DNA from: Gautieria morchelliformis
Lineage: Eukaryota; Basidiomycota; Agaricomycetes; Gomphales; Gomphaceae
Assembly: GCA_015179125.1 (NCBI GenBank)
Contig: WHVA01000173.1
Coordinates: 1-64,000, forward strand
Direction: 5' to 3'
DNA: 64,000 nucleotides
Within the stretch, counting starts at the first letter, position 1; each line of letters begins with the position of its first letter. The notes below the pieces were generated by a model. That model saw nothing but the letters and a program-made list of their open reading frames with translations, made no database searches and had not been told where the DNA came from. The position numbers were made by a program, and so were the translations under genes. Of this stretch, positions 43,027 through 54,726 are shown one piece after another.

Positions 43027-43848
43027 GTTTCACACTTGCAGACATGAATGGAATAAGCCACCCATGGCTTGCAAGAATGCTATATATAAGGTGAGACTAT
43101 CAGAATAGTGCTGGGGTGACCACTGGAACATTGTCTGCACAGGTTGTCTTCAACACCCGGTTCACCACATGCCTTTCAAACTTCTAATTAATGATGTCAA
43201 TTAGAACCCAGTAGTGAACCTGAATGATGACTGGATTGAGTAGATGGGTGATCTCAGTGACACAAGTTCCTCAGACCCAGGCAGCGTTAGGGATGACTGT
43301 CCTGATGAAGAAGACACTCTTCTGCAGCCAGGATGAAGAGGACAGTGAAAACCTGAACTCTGAGGAAGCCCAAGCACAGACTCTAAGTGGGGTATTCAAT
43401 GCAGTTGTCACTTGGGCCACAGTAGCTTTCTGGCATTTCAAGCCTGGAATCTCCTTGATAAATATACAGAAATCTCATGAATGTTTCCCAGAAACATATT
43501 TATTAATCCACTGGATTTCAGTGAATGTTCCATGAGCTAGCTAAAAAAAAATTAGTATGCGAACAATGAGAATCCAGGCCCTTGAGGACTGAAATTCTCA
43601 TGATGATTACATTGAATTTGTAGTTCATAAGGTACAGAAACTAATTGACAAAGCCACTGAAAATTCTACTGATCCAACCACTTGAATAATTTCATTTGTT
43701 TTTTCTAGGAAACCCGGTAAGCCAAATGTCCATTGGTTTGTATCAATGGGGGCTGTTTCAATGAGGTACCCACTGGAAACACAAACCCCATGGGTAAACC
43801 TACCAGCTTTGAATGGATTTGCTATCCACAGTGTGTTCCTTATATGAT
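43027..43848. other. Unassigned, probably repeat-derived
   Basis: It contains CCACTGGATTTCAGTGAATG near 43509, which resembles CCACTGGATTTCAATTTTC near 50917 in the palindrome spacer, so some of it is dispersed repeat. No gene recognised. Confidence 0.35.
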
Positions 43849-44640
43849 CTAATTGACAGCAGCAGCGTATCTCTTCGCTGCCTCCTCAAAATTAATGACA
43901 TTCCAAGTGGCAGTGAGGTACTATGCGAAATCCGTCAGGATTCAGTTTGTGGCTGAAACAGACTCATGTCGGGTTTGACATTCTTATATTGAAGGTAGAA
44001 AGCCTAAAAGAGTTGAAAAAAAACATAAATAATGGGTGTGGAAGAATTCTAGTCTACCTCACATGTTCCCAGATGTCAATGCCAATAATCAGAACGTGAG
44101 CTATACGAGAGCATGAGGGATAAGACGGGAAAGAGGAGAGAATACGAGTTGGACGTACTCAGAAGGGGGTCCTGGTTAGCCGTGGTGACAATCTCAAGCT
44201 TCTTTGTTGCGGGATTATGTCCCTGGCAAATGGACTGAGGTCAATATCCGTGTGATGTGCAAAAAAAGTACTTGCCAGCCAACCCCAACCACTTCCTTGA
44301 ATAGCTCCCGTCTTTTCATTCATCGTTTTCTTGAACGCCTCAGCATTCTCCATTCGGTGCACGGAAGGTTTATTGCTAGCCCCTCAGGGGCGAGGTTCGT
44401 CCAGAAGAGAGTGTGGTTGATGTGGCCTATGTATATGTTCATTCAAAGGGATCGAACCAGCTAGCTACACCGACAACATACCTCCTCCGTTGAACTTGAG
44501 AGCAGCCTGTAAGTTCTCTGCTTCACGTCAGGTGTGGCTGCATGTTTCTCTTCGGCAGCATTCAGACCATTGACATAGGTCTGGTGATGTTTTGTGTGGT
44601 GAAGTTTCATTATTTCTTGTCAAATGTGGAGCTCCAATGC
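43849..44640 (-). pseudogene. Mn/Fe superoxide dismutase relic with introns
   Basis: The minus strand gives SOD blocks in order: [23 protein letters not shown] (two metal-site His region), [82 protein letters not shown] and WNVINFEEAAKRYAAAVN, with TAG at 43849-43851. Introns separate most blocks. Defects are TGA in ALELHI-x-QEIM near 44620, a one-base frameshift near 44525, and a missing segment between LAPEG and the AEAFKK helix. The N-terminus (and any mitochondrial presequence) is not found. Family assignment is secure; functionality is unlikely. Confidence 0.85.
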
Positions 44641-44689
44641 TTAGTCTATCATTAGCCGGTATGATGCATATGATCTGTTATAAACTGGC

Positions 44690-44996
44690 TGGACTCAGCA
44701 TTACTGGGCGTGTCTGCATCCACTCAGTCCACGACCTCACCCCTGACACCTCCTCTTGCACTTCCTGCACCAGATGTTTCTGGTAGCGAACAGACACACA
44801 CTATCAACCAGACCATTAGATTAGATGACCTGGGTCGAACTCGGATGGAGTACGTCGATTTGTGTCGGTGGTTGATTTGGTGTATGAGTGCAATGCCTTA
44901 CACACACTATCTCGAATAGCTAACTGGAAAGGCATGAGCCCGCATGAGCAAGAGCGCGCAATTAGGGTTCTGGGGGCTAGAAATAAGCAAGCATAA
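44690..44996 (+). pseudogene. Fragment of a small conserved fungal protein (LSRIANW motif)
   Basis: The 3' part reads LSRIANWKGMSPHEQERAIRVLGARNKQA and TAA (44994-44996). This is a C-terminal motif I know from a short uncharacterised fungal family, where it follows VVVN.DGT. The upstream part (INQTIRLDDLG) is in another frame, so a frameshift or an unrecognised intron separates them. Function unknown. Confidence 0.5.
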
Positions 44997-45453
44997 ATCG
45001 CCTCACCGCAGATTGTACAACATCGACTCGCCAGCACAAATCCCAAAGGACATCTGCTCTCCTCGGATGACACCGTGCCTTTGCGGAGCACTTGCTGAGA
45101 CTTTCGGCTCTGGATTGCTATTTTCTGTGCAAATGGTCGGTACAAAACATTCCGCGGTACAAAACGGCTCTCGGCCAACTAAATTCTGCTGAGTTGCGCT
45201 TACTGTCTGCCTTCTTGATTTCCAAATTGCACTTCTGTCTAAGTGCTGGATCCTTACCCAAATTTATAGATAGTCATAATTTTTGTCAAGCCTTTGTGTG
45301 ACGCGGCATCATGCGGCGTGACAAGCGAAGCTTGCCCACAGCTTTCATCACCGAATTCTACCACACCTCGTATACGCACCGGCACTTAGTATGTTGAATA
45401 ACTACGCATAAGTATACCTCCCAGAACCAACATAGCTCAATATTCCAGGCAGT

Positions 45454-45859
45454 ATGTCACGAAGCGAGACGTATAAGACGATCGAAATTGTGAACAACAA
45501 TGCAGGCACTCGCCCTGTCCAGGCTGAGGTTGACAACGAGTTCCGTCTCGTTCGAGCTGCAATCGATGAGGGATGGTTTGCCGCCTCCGCCTTTGGTGGG
45601 AAAATCATCACAAGGATTAGGATCATGTACATTGTTCCATTGACCTCGTCCACTCAAACATATGGTTGACATGTCACTCTCCACTAGTGGAAGTGTCCAC
45701 TGTGTAACTGGTGGCCAGTTGGGTAATCCAAAGCCTGACAATTCACACTTGACTATCTCAGCATATCCTGGATCAAAGACAGCTCATATTTACCTTAATC
45801 CTACCACTGGTACAACGGCAACTGAGGATACATCTGTGGATAAGGTCACTTGGTCGTAG
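45454..45859 (+). CDS. Unrecognised small gene, probably two exons or frameshifted
   Basis: ATG 45454 opens MSRSETYKTIEIVNNNAGTRPVQ and AAIDEGWFAASAFGG. A second frame reads LSTSGSVHCVTGGQLGNP, SAYPGSKTAHIYLNPTTG and VDKVTWS with TAG at 45857-45859. Composition (Thr/Ser/Gly, short strands) suggests a small beta-rich protein. No domain recognised and no signal peptide. The join between the frames (45600-45665) is unresolved. The left palindrome arm begins just past its stop. Confidence 0.4.
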
Positions 45860-46009
45860 TTTCAAGTTTGTTGGAGAGTTTTACACAATTGAAACAAATC
45901 ATGGATTGATCACGATGTGAAGTGCTGCTTGTAAGGGGAAAGAAGCTCGGTTCAACAGGTGCGAAACCATCCATCCGTACGCTAAGTACGTCCGTTCGTC
46001 CGTGTCCCC

Positions 46010-46956
46010 TTAACAAATGACACAACAGCTTCCCTTGTCCTCGTCTTCTTGCGGCTCCCGCCTGTCGTGCTTGGTCCCTTCGCGCATAAGCATACTTGCT
46101 CGCGTCGCGGCCTCAAAGACGTCGTCTACACCTTCTCTCTTGAGCGCACTACATTCCTTGTAGGCACGGGCACCGATCTCGGCGGCCACGCACTGCGCCT
46201 TCTCCCTGCTCACATACTGATCCGAGTTAGGAGAGCCAGGCGACGGGCGAAGATCGGCCTTGAAGCCTACGAGAAGCACTTGGACCGCTTGGCCACAGAT
46301 CGACCGGACTTCTTCGATCCACTATACGCGATATTGTTAATGAGATGGTAGTGGAGTAGCTAGTGAGAGTACCCTTACTGTCACGTTGTCTAGCGAGTGT
46401 GGAGTGTCGATGGAGAATGCAATGAGGATCACATGTGATTTTGAATACGACAAAGGTCTGATACGCTACAGAGACAGTGATCAGTAATAGATATCGGTGA
46501 GAACAGTATGCTGTATCCCATAACGCTAATTGCACGGGCTTTCCATCGAGATTTCCGCAACATAGTTGAAAATAGCTGACAAAGCAGCGTGTCAATATCA
46601 GCAACTATATCACAGAACGAATGGAACACCACCCACTCGGTTGCTGTATTCATCACCCGCAGGACATACGACAAAGTTCAGCAGGCTCAGGGTGGAGAAC
46701 TAGAGGTAGAAGGAGGCTTACATATTCCTTTGGGAACTCGCCTAAAGCAAAACAACACAAAAGACTAGTCTGATGAGGAACACATAGTCGTAGACTCCGT
46801 CAATGCCTTGCGCTTAGGAACGCCCGAAGCTTGCACGTACTTTACCACAGGCCCCATCACCCACAATAACAAGTTTTCGACGAAGCTGAAAGGTTGTCAG
46901 TTCGTACAACGATCCACGTTGAGAGTTGAGGTGATACGCACGGGTACTTGGGACAT
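46010..46956 (-). pseudogene. Rho-family GTPase, left-arm copy, broken
   Basis: Inverted partner of the intact gene at 54727-55765. The first four exons and the microexon lie in the identical core and are unchanged. In the fifth exon 3-bp and 4-bp deletions damage [13 protein letters not shown]. About 80 bp are then missing, including the exon encoding GQEEYE (switch II, Gln for GTP hydrolysis). The last exon ([35 protein letters not shown], prenylation box CVIC) stays open. It cannot make a normal GTPase. Confidence 0.85.
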
Positions 46957-48489
46957 GGCACAGACCCGACGCCCTAGTGAAGGAAGTAAAGGGTGAAAAG
47001 AAGTGTTGTAAGATAAAGAAAGAGAACTAGAACGGGACGAGGTGTAGTGTGGCAAAGGGACGCTCGGCTCGATCTTTTAGCGCCTTGCCGGATGTCAAAC
47101 GGGGCCGTAGCACAGCGGACTTGGCTGTGTACTGGTTGTAACAAAATACAATCATGCGGAAAATACAAGCCCACAGAATAGTTGATAGTCATGATGTTTT
47201 GAATCAATCCTGAATCCTGAGGCCTGAATCCTGAAGATGTAATAGCTGTAATAGCAACTGCGGCTGACCAACCGACGTTCGGGGTCTGACGAGCGCGTCA
47301 CCCTTTTCCTAACAGAGTACAATCTAAGGAAGGGTACAATCTGGTATACTAGTATCCCTTCGATCTAATGTCAGAGTTGAACTCCGATCCCGATCCAGTG
47401 ATTCTTCCAGTTCCACCGAATCTCAGGCCGAAGCATGACTCATATACCATGATACAGACACAGGGCCTAGCCAGGAGGAACTCGGCTTCAAAGATGAGGC
47501 CTCCGGCGATGGCGAGGCCGATGACGGTACCATAGGATTGCTGAGGTTATGGTTGGGCCACTCAGAGAAAATCGGTGAGGCAAAAATCGAGGTGAGTGAG
47601 GAATGAGTACAAAGACAGAGATGGCTCTTCTGTCGCGGTTTCGACGAGCGTGCTGAACTTGTAAGATGTGACCAGTGGACTCGTTGGAATAGTGATGGAG
47701 ACGGGTGATCTCTCTGGGTATGTTCTCATCTGGAACAGAAGCTCAAGCAACCAAGTGAACCAACAGTGCTGTAAAACGCGCCAGCGGCATAGATGGGCCA
47801 CTCGTGTGAATTCACATGAATGTGTTAAAAATTGATGCTTCTCTGGTCTCGACATACGGGCCTAATGAACCGACCACAGGTCAAGCAAATCGCCGGTTTG
47901 TATATGTACGATGCGGCTTCAGCGTTGGGCTGAGATAGCAAGAGAAGGTATAGCTCAAAGTAATTGGAGGTTCGTGTGGCGGTAACAACATAATCCAAAG
48001 TCATATAAATCGTGGTAGTTCGGTTGCATATAAACTTGATGCCGCGTGTAATGACCCTCCAGGATGGGGCCACAGGAATCCTGTTCCTGACTGATGGTGA
48101 AAGCCACGAGGGACCAAGGGCGGCGGCATCAACACGAAGGAACACGAAGCAAATCGGTCTAAGTGCTTTCCTCCGGAACCAGACACCGTATACAAATGTT
48201 ATGAGCCTAGATGTTGAATGGTTTTCTTGCTGTTAGAGCACAGAGTGATACACCCATCATGAACTTGGGCATCGCTATCTGCCTTTGTAGTCATCCCCTC
48301 AATTCTGGTTAAGGATTGATGTCAAGACAGCGTGCTTACCAAATGTCATTTTGGAAACAACGACAAACGTGCCACATGACATATGTATGGCTGAGGTTTA
48401 CCAACGACAACGTGGAAATTAATTAGCGACCATTGTATAGCACCAGCCTTACATAGGAAGACACTCAACTATTAAGAAAGGTATGGATA
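46957..48489. other. Left-arm segment between Rho and PET117, unassigned
   Basis: Identical to 53194-54726. It contains several short frames, none recognised, and a hydrophobic stretch on the minus strand (GTVIGLAIAGGLIF near 47510-47535). It could hold one small multi-exon gene. I do not call it. Confidence 0.4.
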
Positions 48490-48819
48490 TTAACCTGGCA
48501 TATCCTTACTTGTCAATCCATTATTGGCTTCTAAGGCGTCATTAACCCTCTGGGTGCGCTCGAATACTTCACGATTCCTTTGAGAGGCCTCGTAATCCGC
48601 ATGTCGCTGCCGCTGTTTGTCGCGCCGTCGCTCGTCGTCACGCAATACACCCTGGTACATCCTCTTCACAGGTGGAAACAAGCTCATGGTAGTCCCAAGA
48701 CGATATGATGAACAAGTACACACATTTCTTTCCCATTCCTGCAAAGAATGCACACCCCACACGGTCATGGCGGAGAGTATAATGGAGCCCACCAGGGTGA
48801 TTTTCGCAGCTCGGCTCAT
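48490..48819 (-). CDS. PET117: PET117-like cytochrome c oxidase assembly factor (left copy)
   Basis: PET117 is a small inner-membrane-associated mitochondrial protein needed for complex IV assembly. Exons are 48724-48819 and 48490-48663. The 60-bp intron is 48664-48723 and, being a multiple of three, is also open in frame. The product is 89 aa: MSRAAKITLVGSIILSAMTV (N-terminal membrane segment, family-typical MSRAxKIT start), GVHSLQEWERN, MYQGVLRDDERRRDKQRQR, and an Arg/Glu-rich helix. The start was chosen at MSRAAK because the family begins there; an upstream Met in the same frame would add 42 unrelated residues. Identical to the right-arm copy. Divergent from the kinase gene, 512 bp away. 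Confidence 0.82.
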   Translation of the reverse strand: MSRAAKITLVGSIILSAMTVWGVHSLQEWERNVCTCSSYRLGTTMSLFPPVKRMYQGVLRDDERRRDKQRQRHADYEASQRNREVFERTQRVNDALEANNGLTSKDMPG

Positions 48820-49331
48820 ACAGGTGATTGTGCAGAAGATGTTTGACCAAACGATCGATGCGGCGTCGATTATCAACCATAGGGCCCCACATGTGTTACA
48901 TAAGTAACGGTTACTACTTAGTCCAACACACAGCAGCTGAACCATTATGCGACAGAGTCTATATACGTTTCATAGAATAGTTGACACAAATAGAATACAA
49001 GTTTCGTGGGAACTGTCGCCAAAGTCGTTGTCAAATCTGGTATATCCAGAAATGGCTGTGGGCGGCTGTGCGGGGTTTTGAATCGGCAGTCAAGCGGCTG
49101 ACTCAGCTGCTTGACACCGTGCCCGGCCCTCGCCATAAAAGCGAGACTTGCAAGCTCGAGGAGTTTGCGGGGCTGAACGCTATGGCAGGGCCGTCTGGAT
49201 TAACTAAGCTACCGGAACAAAAGGTGACTCGGGTTTAGGAGGCTTTGAAAGCTCCTTTCTCTGCAGTGGGACGGTGACAGAACCTCGCTAACCTTGGAGG
49301 CAAACCTCGCCATATCCATCACCACACGAAC

Positions 49332-50644
49332 ATGAGCCCCGAACAGAGCCCTTCACTCTTTACTTACGAGCAGTATCCGTGTGTAGAACCAATCGCATAT
49401 TATCGTAAAGGGGGTCTTCATCCAATCCATATCGACGACGTTCTGCACAACCGTTATCGCATTGTCAATAAGCTTGGCTACGGTGAATATTCCACCGTGT
49501 GGCTTGTTGATGATCTTGTCTCAGGCAGATTCGCCGCACTTAAAGTCCTTGCCGCCGATGTCTCTAAGGTTTGCGAAGTTGCCATCCATCGCTGTCTCAA
49601 ACAACGGCAGCTGAATGATGGGGGCTCAGATGGTCAGGAATTTCTGGTGGAGTATTTGGATGACTTCAAGGTCGAAGGACCCAATGGCACGCATCAATGT
49701 ATTGTTACCGAAGTGCTTGGACCCAGCATAGGTGCTGATATTGAAGAAATTTACGGCCCCGAGGAACGGTACCCGATAGAAATAGCAAAGAACCTCGTCG
49801 CACAAATAATGCGTGGAGTCGCGTACCTGCATAGCTGCGGGGTTGTCCATGGAGGTAAATGGAGTGTTCCTTAGGGAGTTTTAGTTGATATCTTATTTAC
49901 AGACCTTCACGTTGGAAACATCCTCTTGCGCATACCTGGGATTGAGCAGATGTCTCGTCAAGATTTACAAAAGTATCTGGGGAACCCCGCAAACGACTAC
50001 TTTCCCGCGAAGATGGAAAGCCGGTTACATTCACCCCTCACGACCCGAAGTATGTCGTTTCGGCACCCCAACGGCAGGCACTTCTCGAGCTCTGCCTAAA
50101 TTCCCCAGATGCAGTACGTGTCAAAATATGCGATTTCGGAGAAGCTTTCCTGTGGGATGGCAAACCCGTCATAACTCAACTTCACACGCCTTCCGTCCAC
50201 GCCGCACCAGAGATCATATTTCACGATCCCGTTAGCCCTGCTGTGGACGTATGGGCACTGGCTGTCCTTATGCACATGGTTCTGAGTGGAGGATACGCTT
50301 TTTTCCCTTCAGGTTACGGGATTAAAAATGAGGTCTTGAGAGAGATGGTGTTGCTATTGGGTAAGCTGCCGGATAGATGGTGGACGAAGTGGGAGGACAG
50401 ATCAGAATACTTCGACGAGAATGGTTCATTCATTGGGAACAGGAGAAAGTTACCGCGTGTATCAGGGCGGTTCCTAAAGATACGTTCCGACAGGATGGAA
50501 ATGGAGGAACTTGAAGGACTCGAAAAACTCATCCGTATGATGGTCTCTTATGAAGTAAAGGATCGGATTTCGGCCGCTGAGGTTGTACAACTAACGCCGC
50601 AAAGTTGGATGAAGGGCAGTCGTAAAGAGCTTAATATGCTTTAG
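49332..50644 (+). pseudogene. SRPK-like protein kinase K1, one-base frameshift
   Basis: Exon 1 is 49332-49854, the intron 49855-49902, and exon 2 49903-50644. Glycine loop LGYGEYSTVW, lysine FAALKVL, catalytic loop HGDLHVGNILL (across the intron), CDFGEAF, AAPEIIF and DVWALAVLMHMVLSG are present. At 49978-49982 this copy has four G where K2 and K3 have five. The frame then ends at a TAA near 50098. Adding one base would give 421 aa, similar to intact K3 (430 aa). SRPKs phosphorylate SR-type splicing factors; such fungal SRPK-like genes are often amplified and their substrates are unknown. Confidence 0.88.
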
Positions 50645-51379
50645 CAACGACATTGTTCGCACTGCAGACATTTGGCGACGTCTTTGGTTCGGACGGTATG
50701 CTAGAAGGCACAGAGCAGACTATAACTATCAAATGCGACACGGGTGCCATCACATGTTCCGGCCTTAGTGCTAGTATTCTTAACGTCTCAGGCCCTTCAG
50801 GCATCGACACCGGACGGATACTCGCCGGTAACCTTTGCAACTTTTTTCTTTTTTATCCTATTTATCGTCTTTTGGAGCTCACTGTGGATAGCCGAACCAT
50901 TGAAAACATATAGGCCAACCCACTGGATTTCAATTTTCACTGCTTCTGCCACTGAAACAGCACCCAATGAAAAACCCACTGAAAAATTTTCAATAAATAT
51001 GTTCACTGAAATTATCACTGAAGTATTTTAGTTGGTTTAGGCATTGAAATTTTCCATAATATTTTAATGACATTTCAGTGCAACATGCACCGGTAATTTA
51101 CATGCCCAGCCTCATGAAATTTCAGTGAACAAGGCATGGGAACTCCAGGATATAGTCACAGAAAAAAAAGGAAGTAACATCAATGAAAATTCTGCCAAAA
51201 CTTCACTGAAAACCCGTGAGGTCAGCTAGAAAAATAATGGACGAGGAACGCTGGATGTCGTTGAGTCGGTAGGTGAAATTCCATGACTGGGCATTGAATA
51301 TAGGGGAGAGGGGATGTGATAATGGCACTGAAAAATCCATGGTAAGAAAATGAAAACCAACCGAAACCTCACAATGTTC
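50645..51379. other. Palindrome spacer with CACTGAAA-rich repeat
   Basis: The unique centre between the arms. 50905-51345 is AT-rich with many CACTGAAA words and begins with CCCACTGGATTTCA, which recurs near 43509. I infer a MITE-like insertion. It lies next to the truncated end of kinase K2. No gene recognised. Confidence 0.5.
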
Positions 51380-52351
51380 CTAAATGGCATCTTCCTCGCT
51401 GTCCTCAAACATGGTCCACACATAGTCCCCGCTGCGATCCACAACCCCCCATTGTTTGTGAAGTATGATCTCTGGTGCGGCGTAGGCGGAAGGCGTGTAA
51501 ACTTGAGTTATCACGGGGTTGCCGTCCCACAGGAAAGCTTCTCCGAAATCGCATATTTTGACACGTACTGCATCTGGGGAATTTAGGCAGAGCTCGAGAA
51601 GTGCCTGCCGTTGGGGTGCCGAAACGACATACTTCGGGTCGTGAGGGGTGAATGTAACCGGCTTTCCATCTTCGCGGGAAAGTAGTCGTTTGCGGGGTTC
51701 CCCCAGATACTTTTGTAAATCTTGACGAGACATCTGCTCAATCCCAGGTATGCGCAAGAGGATGTTTCCAACGTGAAGGTCTGTAAATAAGATATCAACT
51801 AAAACTCCCTAAGGAACACTCCATTTACCTCCATGGACAACCCCGCAGCTATGCAGGTACGCGACTCCACGCATTATTTGTGCGACGAGGTTCTTTGCTA
51901 TTTCTATCGGGTACCGTTCCTCGGGGCCGTAAATTTCTTCAATATCAGCACCTATGCTGGGTCCAAGCACTTCGGTAACAATACATTGATGCGTGCCATT
52001 GGGTCCTTCGACCTTGAAGTCATCCAAATACTCCACCAGAAATTCCTGACCATCTGAGCCCCCATCATTCAGCTGCCGTTGTTTGAGACAGCGATGGATG
52101 GCAACTTCGCAAACCTTAGAGACATCGGCGGCAAGGACTTTAAGTGCGGCGAATCTGCCTGAGACAAGATCATCAACAAGCCACACGGTGGAATATTCAC
52201 CGTAGCCAAGCTTATTGACAATGCGATAACGGTTGTGCAGAACGTCGTCGATATGGATTGGATGAAGACCCCCTTTACGATAATATGCGATTGGTTCTAC
52301 ACACGGATACTGCTCGTAAGTAAAGAGTGAAGGGCTCTGTTCGGGGCTCAT
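51380..52351 (-). pseudogene. SRPK-like protein kinase K2, C-terminally truncated
   Basis: Exon 1 is complement 51829-52351, the intron complement 51781-51828, and exon 2 complement 51380-51780. The frame is open for 307 aa and has the five-G form that K1 lost. N-lobe, HGDLHVGN, CDFGEAF and AAPEII are present. After APEII the sequence switches to LHKQWGVVDRSGDYVW and stops, so the C-lobe from DVWALAV onward is missing. An active kinase fold is unlikely. Confidence 0.85.
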
Positions 52352-52863
52352 GTTCGTGTGGTGATGGATATGGCGAGGTTTGCCTCCAAGGTTAGCGAGG
52401 TTCTGTCACCGTCCCACTGCAGAGAAAGGAGCTTTCAAAGCCTCCTAAACCCGAGTCACCTTTTGTTCCGGTAGCTTAGTTAATCCAGACGGCCCTGCCA
52501 TAGCGTTCAGCCCCGCAAACTCCTCGAGCTTGCAAGTCTCGCTTTTATGGCGAGGGCCGGGCACGGTGTCAAGCAGCTGAGTCAGCCGCTTGACTGCCGA
52601 TTCAAAACCCCGCACAGCCGCCCACAGCCATTTCTGGATATACCAGATTTGACAACGACTTTGGCGACAGTTCCCACGAAACTTGTATTCTATTTGTGTC
52701 AACTATTCTATGAAACGTATATAGACTCTGTCGCATAATGGTTCAGCTGCTGTGTGTTGGACTAAGTAGTAACCGTTACTTATGTAACACATGTGGGGCC
52801 CTATGGTTGATAATCGACGCCGCATCGATCGTTTGGTCAAACATCTTCTGCACAATCACCTGT

Positions 52864-53193
52864 ATGAGCCGAGCTGCGAAAATCACCCTGGTGGGCTCCA
52901 TTATACTCTCCGCCATGACCGTGTGGGGTGTGCATTCTTTGCAGGAATGGGAAAGAAATGTGTGTACTTGTTCATCATATCGTCTTGGGACTACCATGAG
53001 CTTGTTTCCACCTGTGAAGAGGATGTACCAGGGTGTATTGCGTGACGACGAGCGACGGCGCGACAAACAGCGGCAGCGACATGCGGATTACGAGGCCTCT
53101 CAAAGGAATCGTGAAGTATTCGAGCGCACCCAGAGGGTTAATGACGCCTTAGAAGCCAATAATGGATTGACAAGTAAGGATATGCCAGGTTAA
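52864..53193 (+). CDS. PET117: PET117-like cytochrome c oxidase assembly factor (right copy)
   Basis: Exons 52864-52959 and 53020-53193, intron 52960-53019. Same 89-residue product as the left copy, with no difference seen. Both copies appear functional, so the locus would have double dosage of this nuclear-encoded mitochondrial factor. The divergent promoter region (52352-52863) is shared with K2 and is identical to the left arm. Confidence 0.82.
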   Translation: MSRAAKITLVGSIILSAMTVWGVHSLQEWERNVCTCSSYRLGTTMSLFPPVKRMYQGVLRDDERRRDKQRQRHADYEASQRNREVFERTQRVNDALEANNGLTSKDMPG

Positions 53194-54726
53194 TATCCAT
53201 ACCTTTCTTAATAGTTGAGTGTCTTCCTATGTAAGGCTGGTGCTATACAATGGTCGCTAATTAATTTCCACGTTGTCGTTGGTAAACCTCAGCCATACAT
53301 ATGTCATGTGGCACGTTTGTCGTTGTTTCCAAAATGACATTTGGTAAGCACGCTGTCTTGACATCAATCCTTAACCAGAATTGAGGGGATGACTACAAAG
53401 GCAGATAGCGATGCCCAAGTTCATGATGGGTGTATCACTCTGTGCTCTAACAGCAAGAAAACCATTCAACATCTAGGCTCATAACATTTGTATACGGTGT
53501 CTGGTTCCGGAGGAAAGCACTTAGACCGATTTGCTTCGTGTTCCTTCGTGTTGATGCCGCCGCCCTTGGTCCCTCGTGGCTTTCACCATCAGTCAGGAAC
53601 AGGATTCCTGTGGCCCCATCCTGGAGGGTCATTACACGCGGCATCAAGTTTATATGCAACCGAACTACCACGATTTATATGACTTTGGATTATGTTGTTA
53701 CCGCCACACGAACCTCCAATTACTTTGAGCTATACCTTCTCTTGCTATCTCAGCCCAACGCTGAAGCCGCATCGTACATATACAAACCGGCGATTTGCTT
53801 GACCTGTGGTCGGTTCATTAGGCCCGTATGTCGAGACCAGAGAAGCATCAATTTTTAACACATTCATGTGAATTCACACGAGTGGCCCATCTATGCCGCT
53901 GGCGCGTTTTACAGCACTGTTGGTTCACTTGGTTGCTTGAGCTTCTGTTCCAGATGAGAACATACCCAGAGAGATCACCCGTCTCCATCACTATTCCAAC
54001 GAGTCCACTGGTCACATCTTACAAGTTCAGCACGCTCGTCGAAACCGCGACAGAAGAGCCATCTCTGTCTTTGTACTCATTCCTCACTCACCTCGATTTT
54101 TGCCTCACCGATTTTCTCTGAGTGGCCCAACCATAACCTCAGCAATCCTATGGTACCGTCATCGGCCTCGCCATCGCCGGAGGCCTCATCTTTGAAGCCG
54201 AGTTCCTCCTGGCTAGGCCCTGTGTCTGTATCATGGTATATGAGTCATGCTTCGGCCTGAGATTCGGTGGAACTGGAAGAATCACTGGATCGGGATCGGA
54301 GTTCAACTCTGACATTAGATCGAAGGGATACTAGTATACCAGATTGTACCCTTCCTTAGATTGTACTCTGTTAGGAAAAGGGTGACGCGCTCGTCAGACC
54401 CCGAACGTCGGTTGGTCAGCCGCAGTTGCTATTACAGCTATTACATCTTCAGGATTCAGGCCTCAGGATTCAGGATTGATTCAAAACATCATGACTATCA
54501 ACTATTCTGTGGGCTTGTATTTTCCGCATGATTGTATTTTGTTACAACCAGTACACAGCCAAGTCCGCTGTGCTACGGCCCCGTTTGACATCCGGCAAGG
54601 CGCTAAAAGATCGAGCCGAGCGTCCCTTTGCCACACTACACCTCGTCCCGTTCTAGTTCTCTTTCTTTATCTTACAACACTTCTTTTCACCCTTTACTTC
54701 CTTCACTAGGGCGTCGGGTCTGTGCC
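53194..54726. other. Right-arm segment between PET117 and Rho, unassigned
   Basis: Inverted identical copy of 46957-48489. Frames such as 53538-53858 and 53828-54121 are open but have no recognisable domain. Confidence 0.4.

Larger units (their letters stand above)
45880..50155 (+). repeat. Left arm of 10-kb inverted duplication
   Basis: Coordinates pair with the right arm so that left + right = 101683 (for example 49332 with 52351 and 48490 with 53193). The core 46570-50155 is identical by eye to 51528-55113 except for one G near 49980. The outer part (45880-46570) is alignable but diverged, with indels. Confidence 0.9.

Noticed and set aside
47085..47145. Possible tRNA-like sequence (GGGGCCGTAGCACAGCGGACTTGG)
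   Set aside because: The start resembles a D-arm, but there is no T-loop GTTCGAATC-type motif and no closing acceptor stem.
48981..49238. 85-codon frame upstream of K1 (and its copy at 52445-52702)
   Set aside because: The related K3 upstream region does not keep this frame open, so it is non-coding upstream sequence.
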